This document shows, one piece after another, positions 1-9,145 of a DNA stretch of 64,000 nt. How positions within the stretch are numbered: the first letter of the stretch is position 1; each line of letters begins with the position of its first letter. The position numbers were made by a program, and so were the translations under genes. The notes below the pieces were generated by a model. It did no database searches. It had not been told where the DNA came from and was given only the letters and a program-made list of their open reading frames with translations. The DNA comes from Closterium sp. Naga37s-1 (lineage: Eukaryota; Streptophyta; Zygnematophyceae; Desmidiales; Closteriaceae), in assembly GCA_947471745.1 (NCBI GenBank), contig CANJKZ010000116.1:248001-312000 (forward strand). Direction: 5' to 3'.

Positions 1-2
1 AC

Positions 3-186
3 GAACGGTACTATGGCAGCCACTATAGTCTTAGAACACAAGATAGGAAGAGTTACGAGTTGGGAATGACTCCCAGCTCCTACAAACCCCAAGAGCCGAG
101 GTACAGTGATGTGGAACAGTGCCACACTGTCCCCAACCACGAAGGGTCTCGAAACTACCCTTCACTAGGGCCTACACCAAGTGAAA
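3..186 (+). pseudogene. copia gag C-terminal fragment, interrupted by a J-family LTR
   Basis: The frame starting at base 3 is open to the LTR junction. It reads a hydrophilic segment ending SDVEQCHTVPNHEGSRNYP...GPTPSEM. The last 80 bp are nearly identical to 58652-58732, which follows the gag of element I in one reading frame, so I read this as a gag remnant of the same family. The upstream part (SYKPQEPRY) is not present in element I, so one of the two copies has an indel. It has no domain that I can name. The left end lies outside the window. Confidence 0.45.
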
Positions 187-607
187 TGTTACACTACACA
201 AAGTAATGTAACTATCTTGAATATCTTGAGGTGTACCCTTTTGGCAAGCTTCGAAATCACTTGAGGCTTGACACCAAGGCTCGGGCTCTTCATCACAAAC
301 TCATCCTTGAGTTCTTGATGGGTCTGCTGCACACACCTGCGACACGCCGAACGTTCGACACAGGACAAAATAGAAACCGCGCACGACAAAATAGAAACCG
401 CGCGCGAGACACAAACGACCGCGTAACACGCGTCTAGCGATAACTCGCTATTGACTCGACACACACACTCGACATCATGACTCGACATTCACATACAATT
501 ATAAGCATGAAATATATATTATCCCATGCCCTCATACCATTCCATACACACACACATTCACGCACACGGACAACAAGCCGAGTGCAAACCGTAGGGTTGC
601 ACCAACA
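187..607 (-). repeat. solo or truncated LTR of the J family
   Basis: This 421-bp block matches the 3' LTR of element J at 58733-59131 over its length, including the stretches around TTATAAGCATGAAATATATA-like sequence and GTAGGGTTGCACCAACA. It begins TGTTA and ends CAACA, the inverted ends expected of an LTR. No J coding sequence or polypurine tract follows on the right, so it is a solo LTR or a broken end. I see no 5-bp target duplication (TGAAA on the left, CGGAC on the right). Confidence 0.7.
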
Positions 608-1588
608 CGGACGGTGCGGATGAAGCTTCCGTGGTGGCTCCTGACGTCATATCTCTGCGAGTGGTGCAGGTGCATGGCTTGGATGACGTCATCCTGCCCA
701 AGACTCTGAGCAAGGGCGACGACGACAGCCTCAAGCCCCGCAAATGCACCGCCTGGGCCGCTTAGGGTTACCAAGCTACCAGCTAGGTGGTTACCAGCTC
801 GGTGACCAGCCTAGGTCGTTACTGGCTAGATGGTTTCTGGGATAGGAGTTTCTTACCCGGCGCTGGAGAGCTAGCAGGGACGACACAATGAGACGGCTGT
901 TCATACGACGCTGACTCTGCAGGAAGTACGTGGGTGGTTTGAAAATAGGGCTTTTTAAACTGCACCATGCGTGTCACACGGTGTGTACCCAGTTTGCCTG
1001 CTTGGTATCGCGCATTCGCCTTTGGATATGAAATCTAACACCGTAACAAAATGAAGCGAGTGATATTTTGAAGAAACTACAATGTCGGTTCGCCAAATTT
1101 ACGACGGTATGCATCGCGCAGGGTAACGCCGGTATGCTCCCAGAAAACCTGTTTTGATAGGTCGCGCAGGTGATGGAACGCCGCGTCCGAGCCTCGAACG
1201 GTAACACTCATATCCTTACCTGGTAACACTGCCAGTAAGGGCGAATGTTGGCTTACATGCGGAAGTGGATCGAGACTCGAAGTACAGCTATTCCGTGATT
1301 CGAATGACTTGCAGCACGGAGATAAAAACCTGTCGTGATGAGCAAACGCGCGAAAGACGAGCTATGGAAACAGGAAGGTTGGGCACACACGAAACCGTGG
1401 ACAGCAGGAAAAAATGCTTGATGTGTGTTGTTCGGTTCTGTCGGCAATGCTGGTGCTGCCAGCAGCTGTTTTGTAGTCTCCTCTCCTCTCCTCAACTTCA
1501 GCTTGAACCACTCAACTCAACTCAAGCTAGGCTTCCGTCCATGCGACTAAGATCGCAAACTTTCCTTCCACGGGTCGCGGTTTGGGCA
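608..1588. other. unassigned intergenic sequence
   Basis: No convincing coding region, RNA gene or repeat is visible. The reading frames that exist here are short and lack recognisable motifs, including the one that starts at 1265. Its right end is the insertion point of the LINE 3' poly(A) tail. Confidence 0.6.
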
Positions 1589-1608
1589 TTTTTTTTTTTT
1601 TTTTTTTT
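1589..1608 (-). other. poly(A) tail of the LINE
   Basis: A run of 20 T on the plus strand is a 20-A tail on the LINE strand, about 175 bp beyond the stop codon. It marks the 3' end of the inserted cDNA. Confidence 0.8.
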
Positions 1609-1666
1609 CTTAAATGAAAGAAAAACGGAAAACGCAGCCTCAAGAACAGCACATAAGGAACCCCAA

Positions 1667-1733
1667 AAGACACCCCAACGAGATACCCCCAACGAGACAC
1701 CCCAACGAGACACCCCAACGAGACACCCCAACA
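1667..1733 (-). repeat. 13-bp tandem repeat in the LINE 3' UTR
   Basis: About five copies of a CGAGACACCCCAA-like unit (plus strand) lie between the stop codon and the poly(A) tail; one copy has an extra C and a T variant. Position in the 3' UTR suggests a role in RT recognition, but that is inference. Confidence 0.75.
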
Positions 1734-1783
1734 ATACGCCCCATCTAACCAAACCCCCCACCCCCCTCACCTAAACCCACCCT

Positions 1784-4700
1784 CTAAACCCGCATGTCCA
1801 CCAAATAGGGCGCATCCGCCCACGGAGCATCCCATCCCATCTCCTCCTCAAAATCCTCCCGCTCCACCGAAACAGCCTCTGGGCCTCTCATCATCGACGC
1901 CGCGCGCAACAAGATCACACGCGCCTGAGCCCGCTGCAAAGCCACACCTATGGCCGCTTTAAGTGATCCAAGCAAGTAAGCCGAGAAACCTTTCCCCGTA
2001 GCTCTCGCCGCCCCTTTCGTCTTCGCTACCTCAATCTGCGCGTCGCCCTGTTTCTTAAGCCACCGCCCAAAACTCCCCCCCAGGCAACCCCATGTCTCAG
2101 CAATGAGAGGTGTAAACTGCACTCCCCTATGTCGCTGCAGAAGCAATTTGTAGTCCGCCGCCTTCCGCTTTTCCCTCTCTCTAGCGGCAAAACCCACCTT
2201 GCGACCAATCTGTCCATGGTGCTGCGCGGACAACGAGATAGGGTCCACCACACTAACCTCCAGCGCATGCTCCTCCCCCTCCCTCAGTCTCCGCATCGCC
2301 ACATCCACCCTCTTCCCTGGCAGCAACGTGTCGTCTTCCATGGTCACGACCCCACCCGCCCCTTTAGCTATCTTTGCCACCACAAACTTAACCGCGTCGT
2401 GAACACGAGAAGGTGCGTACTGGTACTTGCAGCGAAGGGCATGATGCGGGTCAGAGGGATCAGCAAACTCAAACCCACACGCGCACTTGCCGGCGACTAT
2501 CAGCTGCTGTATGGGGAGGCCTAGGCGCATGGACGCACAGATGCTCCACTCGGCTGCGGTGAAGGTAGCCTCTTCGTGCGAAGGGACGGCGGAGACCCAC
2601 GCCCCTGCCCCCGGGCCCTGAAGGGATGTCAAACGGGCCATGGTGGCGTCGTCGTGGGCCATACCCCGAAGAGTCTGCAGACTCTCAACCGCTAGGCGAC
2701 GGTGTTGTGTGGGGAAAAGCAGCACAGGGGGGTCAGCGGTGCATAAGGCTAGGGGTGGCATCTCCTGCCTGACCGACTGTGGCAGCAGCTCCACTGCTCT
2801 CGCAAACCAAGGATCCAGCAAGGTCGTAGCCTCGGGCGTGCGGAAAAACTCCTCAAACATCCGTTCCTCCCCTGCCACCCCCATCCGAGCCACATCGCTC
2901 ACTGCCTGGCACCAACCACATGCGTACGACAGAGGGCTAAGGTCAGCTGCAGATCGAATGCCAAACCCTCCAAGTCTGGCTGGAAGGTGCAGCTGTAGAC
3001 GGGCCATCTGCGACCTTGCCGAATCATGATCCCAGGTGCTATCTGGAAACAGCTGCTCAAAACAATCCTCAAGCTTCGTGTCCCAGTCGCGGAAAGCCTC
3101 CACAACCTCAGGCCGTGGAGGCATCGTCCTTGTGAGGTAAATCGGGCGCGCTGACACTGCGATCGCCAGCAGATGGGACGCAATCTGTGGGTGGTCGAGC
3201 AAAGGAAGCCAAGGGACAGGTGCATGCAGCAGCATCAGCCGGCCTCGCAAGCTGGCCACCTCCCACTCCTCCTCCCCAATAGGAACCCCCACTACGGTGA
3301 GCCCCGTCCATGTTTGCTGCATGCCGGGCGGGACGGTCTCGTTCCTCTCCTCTCCCTCCTGGTCCACCCCTCGCTCCCAAAGCTTGCACTTATGCGGCTG
3401 CACCTCCAGACCAAGCCCGCCCAGTCGTTCCCGCAAGACCTCATAAGCTGCTAGCACCCGCTCCCTAGGCCCCAAGATGTACGTATCATCGGCGTAGCTG
3501 AGAAAGAGTAGGTCGGCGAATTCTTGTTTGGTGGGCTCCATAACCAGCTGCTGTGTGAACGCGAACAGAAACGGCCCCAATGGGTCCTGTTGCCTCGACC
3601 CTCGCTCTGAAGCCAAAGCTTCGACGAAGGGGCCCGCACGGAGGTAGAGGTCGCTAGGAGTGCCGTAGAAGACACGCAGGAATGGGATCAAACCCGCAAA
3701 AGGCGACTGTCGAAGTCCTTCAAACATTTCCCGCCGATGGAAGGAGTTGAAAGCATTCGCCACATCAATTTGAAGCGCGCACCATGACGGGTGAGTAGAG
3801 ATGGTAGAACGAAAGGCATGTGCGAGGACTTCCACTCCCGACCTGGATCCGACTCCTAGCTGGTTACACGGCGCAAAGTGCGACATCATCTTCGGCCGAA
3901 GCACGATGCATAGGGCCCGAGATAGTATGCGGGGGAGCACCTCGCCTATAGCCACCGGGCGAACGTCACCATTCGGCTTCGACAGGCCCACAAGGTTGGA
4001 CGCAGTGAGCCAGGGTCGCACGCGCTCCGCTACCTCTCCCTTGGTCCACTGGGTGAAGACTCCTAGCAGGTGAGGCAGGTATGCGGGCTCAGAGGGAAAA
4101 GTGTCGCGCAGGTGCTCCGTCACCCACCCCGACGGTCCTGGTGCCGACGCCCTAGCCGCAGAGTGGATCGCCTGACCAAGTACCTCCACTGAGAGCTGCG
4201 GGATAAGGGAAGGCTCAACTATCTCCTCCTGCAACCACTCCGGAATGGCGGTCTCGCTCGATGGGTGTTTCGCTCGCAGCGCGTCCACCATGTGCTGAGA
4301 GGGCTGAGCGATGCTACCGGCAGTAAGACACGCCAAACCCCGACTCCATTCTCCCACTTTGCACCTTGTGCGGCAGCGAGCCAGGCGCACCGCATCAGGA
4401 TCATGCTCGGGGGGGGTGAAGGACAAAGGACGCGCAGCAGGTTGCATTACCGCCACCGCCAACTCAAACAGCTCCCGCCACTCCCCGACCCAAAACTTCT
4501 CCAACCGCTCCCTGATTGCCGCCCTATGCCCCTGGCCTTGCCCAGTTGGCATCCCCAAGATAAGACGAGGGAAGGCCAAAAAGACCAAGGACGCCGCCTC
4601 GTCTGCTGCCTTTAACTGTAGCCGCTTCAGGACACAAGACAGTGCATCAAGCACCCCCCAATCTAGCGCGCTGTGGGATACGACACATGATTCTCCCTGG

Positions 4701-4804
4701 CACCAATTCGATCCCAAAAAACGACTCCCAGTCCCATGTAGGAACTGCGGCCCATACCTCTTCACTGATATCACGTGGTGGCGGGGGTTCGCCGTCCGAG
4801 TCAT
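1784..4804 (-). CDS. LINE reverse transcriptase with C-terminal restriction-like endonuclease
   Basis: This is an open frame of 1006 codons. Reverse transcriptase motifs lie at about residues 275-500: KPNGDVRPVAIG, the first catalytic Asp in QIDVANAFNS (D347), RQQDPLGPFLF, and YADD (437-440). A thumb-like region follows. Near the C terminus C774 and C776, then H787/H788 and C792 form the CCHC motif. After it come VHD (801-803), KRVD (D834) and LEVSVVDP (E849, D854), the pattern of the PD-(D/E)XK nuclease of R2-like LINEs. The protein would nick the genomic target and copy its own RNA there. The first about 35 residues are probably out of frame: the true N-terminal continuation is in the frame ending at 4647, so a frameshift lies near 4650-4720. 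No other break is visible in this frame. Confidence 0.85.
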   Translation of the reverse strand: MTRTANPRHHVISVKRYGPQFLHGTGSRFLGSNWCQGESCVVSHSALDWGVLDALSCVLKRLQLKAADEAASLVFLAFPRLILGMPTGQGQGHRAAIRERLEKFWVGEWRELFELAVAVMQPAARPLSFTPPEHDPDAVRLARCRTRCKVGEWSRGLACLTAGSIAQPSQHMVDALRAKHPSSETAIPEWLQEEIVEPSLIPQLSVEVLGQAIHSAARASAPGPSGWVTEHLRDTFPSEPAYLPHLLGVFTQWTKGEVAERVRPWLTASNLVGLSKPNGDVRPVAIGEVLPRILSRALCIVLRPKMMSHFAPCNQLGVGSRSGVEVLAHAFRSTISTHPSWCALQIDVANAFNSFHRREMFEGLRQSPFAGLIPFLRVFYGTPSDLYLRAGPFVEALASERGSRQQDPLGPFLFAFTQQLVMEPTKQEFADLLFLSYADDTYILGPRERVLAAYEVLRERLGGLGLEVQPHKCKLWERGVDQEGEERNETVPPGMQQTWTGLTVVGVPIGEEEWEVASLRGRLMLLHAPVPWLPLLDHPQIASHLLAIAVSARPIYLTRTMPPRPEVVEAFRDWDTKLEDCFEQLFPDSTWDHDSARSQMARLQLHLPARLGGFGIRSAADLSPLSYACGWCQAVSDVARMGVAGEERMFEEFFRTPEATTLLDPWFARAVELLPQSVRQEMPPLALCTADPPVLLFPTQHRRLAVESLQTLRGMAHDDATMARLTSLQGPGAGAWVSAVPSHEEATFTAAEWSICASMRLGLPIQQLIVAGKCACGFEFADPSDPHHALRCKYQYAPSRVHDAVKFVVAKIAKGAGGVVTMEDDTLLPGKRVDVAMRRLREGEEHALEVSVVDPISLSAQHHGQIGRKVGFAAREREKRKAADYKLLLQRHRGVQFTPLIAETWGCLGGSFGRWLKKQGDAQIEVAKTKGAARATGKGFSAYLLGSLKAAIGVALQRAQARVILLRAASMMRGPEAVSVEREDFEEEMGWDAPWADAPYLVDMRV

Positions 4805-6263
4805 CTGTGACGTCGCGGGTCAACCCAAGCGCCTGAGCACGACGCTGGGCGTCCGCTGCCCTGCAGGCCGACATATGGCGTGTGGCCTTTCCTCTCTCCG
4901 TGAACGTGCGATAACAGGTTTCGCACGGAATGCGGGGCGGGGGTGTCAATGTAGGGTCTGGGTGCTCCTCTCCACTCGAACACGCCGGCAAGACCCTCCT
5001 GCTAGACTCCGTCTCCATGCCCCCCTCTAACGGCCTTGCAAGCTCCATCCCTCCGCACTGCAGCTGCTGCTGCCCTCCGCTCTGCAACTGCTGCTGCCCT
5101 TCGCTCTGCAATTGCCGTTGCCCTCCGCTCTGCAGCTCCTGCTGCCCTCCGCTCTGCAGCTGCTGCTGCCCTCCGCTCTGCAGCTGCTGCTGCCCTCCGC
5201 TCTGCAGCTGCTGCTGCCCTCCGCTCTGCAGCTGCTGCTGCCCTCCGCTTTGCAGCTGCTGCTGCCCTCCGCTCTGCAGCTCCCGCTGCCCTCCGCTCGG
5301 CAGCTGCTGCTGCCCTCCGCTCTGCAGCTGCTGCTGCCCTCCGCTCTGCAGCTGCTGCTGCCCTCCGCTCTGCAGCTCCTGCTGCCCTCCGCTCTGCAGC
5401 TGCTGCTGCCCTCCGCTCTGCAGCTGCTGCTGCCCTCCGCTCTGCAGCTGCTGCTGCCCTCCGCTCGGCAGCTGCTGCTGCCCTCCGCTCTGCAGCTGCT
5501 GCTGCCCTCCGCTCTGCAGCTGCTGCTGCCCTCCGCTCTGCAGCTCCTGCTGCCCTTCGCTCTGCAGCTCCTGCTGCCCTCCGCTCTGCAGCTGCCGCTG
5601 CCCTCCACTCGGCAGCTGCCGCTGCCCTCCGCTCGGCAGCTCCTGCTGCCCTCCGCTCTGCAGCTGCTGCTGCCCTCCGCTCGGCAGCTGCTGTTGCCCT
5701 CCGCTCTGCAGCTCCTGCTGCCCTCCGCTCTGCAGCTCCTGCTGCCCTCCGCTCTGCAGCTCCTGCTGCCCTCCGCTCTGCAGCTCCTGCTGCCCTCCGC
5801 TCTGCAGCTCCTGCTGCCCTCCGCTCTGCAGCTGCTGCTGCCCTCCGCTCGGCAGCTGCTGCTGCCCTCCGCTCGGCAGCTGCTGCTGCCCTCCGCTCGG
5901 CAGCTGCTGCTGCCCTCCGCTCTGCAGCTGCTGCTGCCCTCCGATCGGCAGCTGCTGCTGCCCTCCGCTCTGCAGCTGCTGCTGCCCTCCGCTCGGCAGC
6001 TGCTGCTGCCCTCCGCTCGGCAGCTGCTGCTGCCCTCCGCTCGGCAGCTGCTGCTGCCCTCCGCTCTGCAGCTGCTGCTGCCCTCCGCTCGGCAGCTGCT
6101 GCTGCCCTCCGCTCTGCAGCTGCTGCTGCCCTCCGCTCGGCAGCTGCTGCTGCCCTCCGCTCTGCAGCTGCTGCTGCCCTCCGCTCGGCAGCTGCTGCTG
6201 CCCTCCGCTCTGCAGCTGCTGCTGCCCTCCGCTCGGCAGCTGCTGCTGCCCTCCGCTCTGCAG
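4647..6263 (-). pseudogene. LINE N-terminal region: octapeptide repeats then C2HC zinc finger
   Basis: This segment is in the same frame as the open frame upstream (6264-9062) and is separated from it by one TAG. It reads about 50 GGQQQLQS-type octapeptides, then a short unique stretch, then a finger C-X2-C-X12-H-X3-C ([19 protein letters not shown] between its first and last Cys) encoded at about 4860-4930. An acidic/Pro segment and TWDWESFFGIEL follow, the type of short motif that precedes the RT in R2-like proteins. The frame closes at 4647, inside the start of the RT frame, so a frameshift has split the original single ORF. N-terminal zinc fingers in this LINE class bind target DNA. Confidence 0.75.
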
Positions 6264-8884
6264 CTACTGCAGTTTGGTTGCCCGTCGCCTCCGGCCCCGG
6301 CCCCGCGCTCGGGGCCTTTCCGCTTGGTCCGGGGAATCAGGGTTGGCATTCTCCCCCTCCATTGGGCTTGATTCCAGCTCATCGGTGCAAGCCTCGTTCG
6401 CCATCTCCGCATCCAACACCCAAACCGGCTCTTGCTGCCCTCCGCTCCGCAGCTGCTGCTGCCCTCCGCTCTGCAGCTCCCGCTGCCCTCCGCTCGGCAG
6501 CTGCTGCTGCCCTCCGCTCTGCAGCTGCTGCTGCCCTCCGCTCTGCAGCTGCTGCTGCCCTCCGCTCTGCAGCTCCTGCTGCCCTCCGCTCTGCAGCTCC
6601 TGCTGCCCTCCGCTCTGCAGCTGCCGCTGCCCTCCACTCGGCAGCTGCCGCTGCCCTCCGCTCGGCAGCTCCTGCTGCCCTCCGCTCTGCAGCTGCTGCT
6701 GCCCTCCGCTCGGCAGCTGCTGTTGCCCTCCGCTCTGCAGCTCCTGCTGCCCTCCGCTCTGCAGCTCCTGCTGCCCTCCGCTCTGCAGCTCCTGCTGCCC
6801 TCCGCTCTGCAGCTCCTGCTGCCCTCCGCTCTGCAGCTCCTGCTGCCCTCCGCTCTGCAGCTGCTGCTGCCCTCCGCTCGGCAGCTGCTGCTGCCCTCCG
6901 CTCGGCAGCTGCTGCTGCCCTCCGCTCTGCAGCTGCTGCTGCCCTCCGCTCGGCAGCTGCTGCTGCCCTCCGCTCTGCAGCTGCTGCTGCCCTCCGCTCG
7001 GCAGCTGCTGCTGCCCTCCGCTCTGCAGCTGCTGCTGCCCTCCGCTCGGCAGCTGCTGCTGCCCTCCGCTCTGCAGCTGCTGCTGCCCTCCGCTCGGCAG
7101 CTGCTGCTGCCCTCCGCTCTGCAGCTGCTGCAGTTTGGTTGCCCGTCGCCTCCGGCCCCGGCCCCACGCTCGGGGCCTTTCCGCTTGGTCCGGGGAATCA
7201 GGGTTGGCATTCTCCCCCTCCATGGGGCTTGATTCCAGCTCATCGGTGCAAGCCTCGTCCGCCATCTCCACATCCAACACCCAAACCGGCTCTTGCTGCC
7301 CTCCGCTCTGCAGCTGCTGCTGCCCTCCGCTCTGCAGCTCCCGCTGCCCTCCGCTCGGCAGCTGCTGCTGCCCTCCGCTCTGCAGCTGCTGCTGCCCTCC
7401 GCTCTGCAGCTGCTGCTGCCCTCCGCTCTGCAGCTCCTGCTGCCCTTCGCTCTGCAGCTCCTGCTGCCCTCCGCTCTGCAGCTGCCGCTGCCCTCCACTC
7501 GGCAGCTGCCGCTGCCCTCCGCTCGGCAGCTCCTGCTGCCCTCCGCTCTGCAGCTGCTGCTGCCCTCCGCTCGGCAGCTGCTGTTGCCCTCCGCTCTGCA
7601 GCTCCTGCTGCCCTCCGCTCTGCAGCTCCTGCTGCCCTCCGCTCTGCAGCTCCTGCTGCCCTCCGCTCTGCAGCTCCTGCTGCCCTCCGCTCTGCAGCTC
7701 CTGCTGCCCTCCGCTCTGCAGCTGCTGCTGCCCTCCGCTCGGCAGCTGCTGCTGCCCTCCGCTCGGCAGCTGCTGCTGCCCTCCGGTCTGCAGCTGCTGC
7801 TGCCCTCTGCTCGGCAGCTGCTGCTGCCCTCCGTTCTGCAGCTGCTGCTGCCCTCCGCTCGGCAGCTGCTGCTGCCCTCCGCTCTGCAGCTGCTGCTGCC
7901 CTCCGCTCGGCAGCTGCTGCTGCCCTCCGCTCTGCAGCTGCTGCTGCCCTCCGCTCGGCAGCTGCTGCTGCCCTCCGCTCTGCAGCTGCTGCTGCCCTCC
8001 GCTCGGCAGCTGCTGCTGCCCTCCGCTCTGCAGCTGCTGCTGCCCTCCGCTCGGCAGCTGCTGCTGCCCTCCGCTCTGCAGCTGCTGCTGCCCTCCGCTC
8101 GGCAGCTGCTGCTGCCCTCCGCTCTGCAGCTGCTGCAGTTTGGTTGCCCGTCGCCTCCGGCCCCGGCCCCGCGCTCGGGGCCTTTCCGCTTGGTCCGGGG
8201 AATCAGGGTTGGCATTCTCCCCCTCCATGGGGCTTGATTCCAGCTCATCGGTGCAAGCCTCGTCCGCCATCTCCACATCCAACACCCAAACCGGCTCTTG
8301 CTGCCCTCCGCTCTGCAGCTCCTGCTGCCCTCCGCTCTGCAGCTGCTGCTGCCCTCCGCTCTGCAGCTGCTGCTGCCCTCCGCTCTGCAGCTGCTGCTGC
8401 CCTCCGCTCTGCAGCTCCTGCTGCCCTCCGCTCTGCAGCTCCTGCTGCCCTCCGCTCTGCAGCTGCTGCTGCCCTCCGCTCTGCAGCTGCTGCTGCCCTC
8501 CGCTCTGCAGCTCCTGCTGCCCTCCGCTCAGCAGCTCCTGCTGCCCTCCGCTCTGCAGCTGCTGCTGCCCTCCACTTTGCAGCTCCTGCTGCCCTTTGCT
8601 CTGCAGCTCCTGCTGCCCTCCGCTCTGCAGCTGCTGCTGCCCTCCGCTCTGCAGCTGCTGCTGCCCTCCGCTCTGCAGCTCCTGCTGCCCTCCGCTCTGC
8701 AGCTCCTGCTGCCCTCCGCTCTGCAGCTGCTGCTGCCCTCCGCTCTGCAGCTGCTGCTGCCCTCCGCTCTGCAGCTGCTGCTGCCCTCCGCTCTGCAGCT
8801 CCTGCTGCCCTCCGCTCTGCAGCTGCTGCTGCCCCCCGCTCTGCAGCTCCTGCTGCCCTCCGCTCTGCAGCTCCTGCTGCCCCG
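5053..8884 (-). repeat. 24-bp coding minisatellite, about 140 units in four blocks
   Basis: The plus-strand unit is CTCTGCAGCTGCTGCTG followed by CCCTCCG, 24 bp. Blocks cover about 5053-6269, 6433-7130, 7294-8135 and 8299-8884. Because the unit is a multiple of three and holds no stop in any frame, long frames open on both strands; only the minus frame reading GGQQQLQS joins to recognisable LINE protein. Variant units (for example TGCTGTTGCCC at about 5690, 6720 and 7577) recur in the same order in blocks 1-3. Whole blocks have therefore been duplicated as higher-order repeats on top of unit-by-unit slippage. Confidence 0.95.
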
Positions 8885-9062
8885 TCCCCACCGGCGGCTG
8901 CCGGCTCCTCTCCCGGGCCCCCTGCTGCCCGCCCACCTGCGGGTCACGCTGACCCCCCACTAGTGGCTCCTGCTGCCTGTCTTTCCGCGCCGCACTCCGG
9001 CGCCTCCGCTCCTGGGCATTTTCGTGGGTTTGTCGTTTGGTTGGGGCAGGCGGTTTGGCCAT
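6264..9062 (-). pseudogene. LINE N-terminal leader and repeat domain
   Basis: Translation from the ATG at 9062 gives a basic start (MAKPPAPTKRQTHENAQERR), a Gln/Gly-rich stretch, then arrays of the octapeptide GGQQQLQS separated by three copies of a unique spacer. An in-frame codon upstream at 9143 could add 27 residues; I prefer 9062 because the basic sequence starts there. The frame ends at TAG (6264-6266). In the two sister spacers the same codon is CAG (Gln), so the stop is a point mutation. Beyond it the frame stays open to 4647. The domain is likely disordered. Its function is unknown; similar Gln/Gly repeats can mediate condensation, but that is speculation. Confidence 0.7.
6270..8298 (-). 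repeat. three copies of a 163-bp spacer between minisatellite blocks
   Basis: Copies lie at 6270-6432, 7131-7293 and 8136-8298, spaced 861 and 1005 bp apart. Each encodes an acidic stretch ([20 protein letters not shown]) followed by a basic [15 protein letters not shown] segment that looks like a nuclear localisation or RNA-binding patch. The 6270 copy carries several substitutions and the adjacent CAG-to-TAG change; the other two are almost identical, so they duplicated more recently. Confidence 0.9.
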
Positions 9063-9145
9063 CCGCGTGCATCCTGCGTGAAATCCGGGACTGCTCTGAT
9101 AGTGTAGACATTGCTCTGAAAGCGCGAAAGAACAAATCACCATGA

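Larger units (their letters stand above)
1589..9145 (-). mobile_element. LINE (non-LTR retrotransposon) with restriction-like endonuclease
   Basis: The element reads right to left: N-terminal repeat-rich region, C2HC finger, reverse transcriptase, CCHC motif, restriction-like endonuclease, 3' UTR and a 20-nt poly(A) tail. The order finger-RT-CCHC-endonuclease is that of the R2/NeSL/Hero-type LINEs, which carry a single ORF and insert by target-primed reverse transcription. The 5' boundary is not defined by any repeat and the coordinate given is just past the most upstream codon of the open frame. I found no target-site duplication. Flanking sequence is not recognisable as rDNA, so the target is unknown. 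One TAG and one frameshift make this copy inactive. Confidence 0.85.

Noticed and set aside
102-612. Target-site duplication around the left LTR
   Set aside because: Neither TGAAA/CGGAC (LTR from 187) nor TACAG/CGGAC (LTR from 107) match.
608-1588. Host gene or RNA gene
   Set aside because: No frame with recognisable motifs, no intron-exon pattern I can support and no tRNA-like fold seen.
1265-1774. Plus-strand frame of 169 codons
   Set aside because: It crosses the LINE poly(A) tail and the 3' UTR repeats, so it is antisense to the LINE 3' end.
5053-8884. Possible CRISPR array (regular repeats)
   Set aside because: Units are directly adjacent without unique spacers, in a eukaryotic LINE frame.
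4930-9145. Very long plus-strand frames (over 1300 codons) of Cys/Pro or Ala/Leu repeats, and a second minus frame of Ser/Cys/Arg repeats
   Set aside because: They are the other frames of the 24-bp repeat, which has no stop in any frame. Only the minus frame reading GGQQQLQS connects to a zinc finger and RT.
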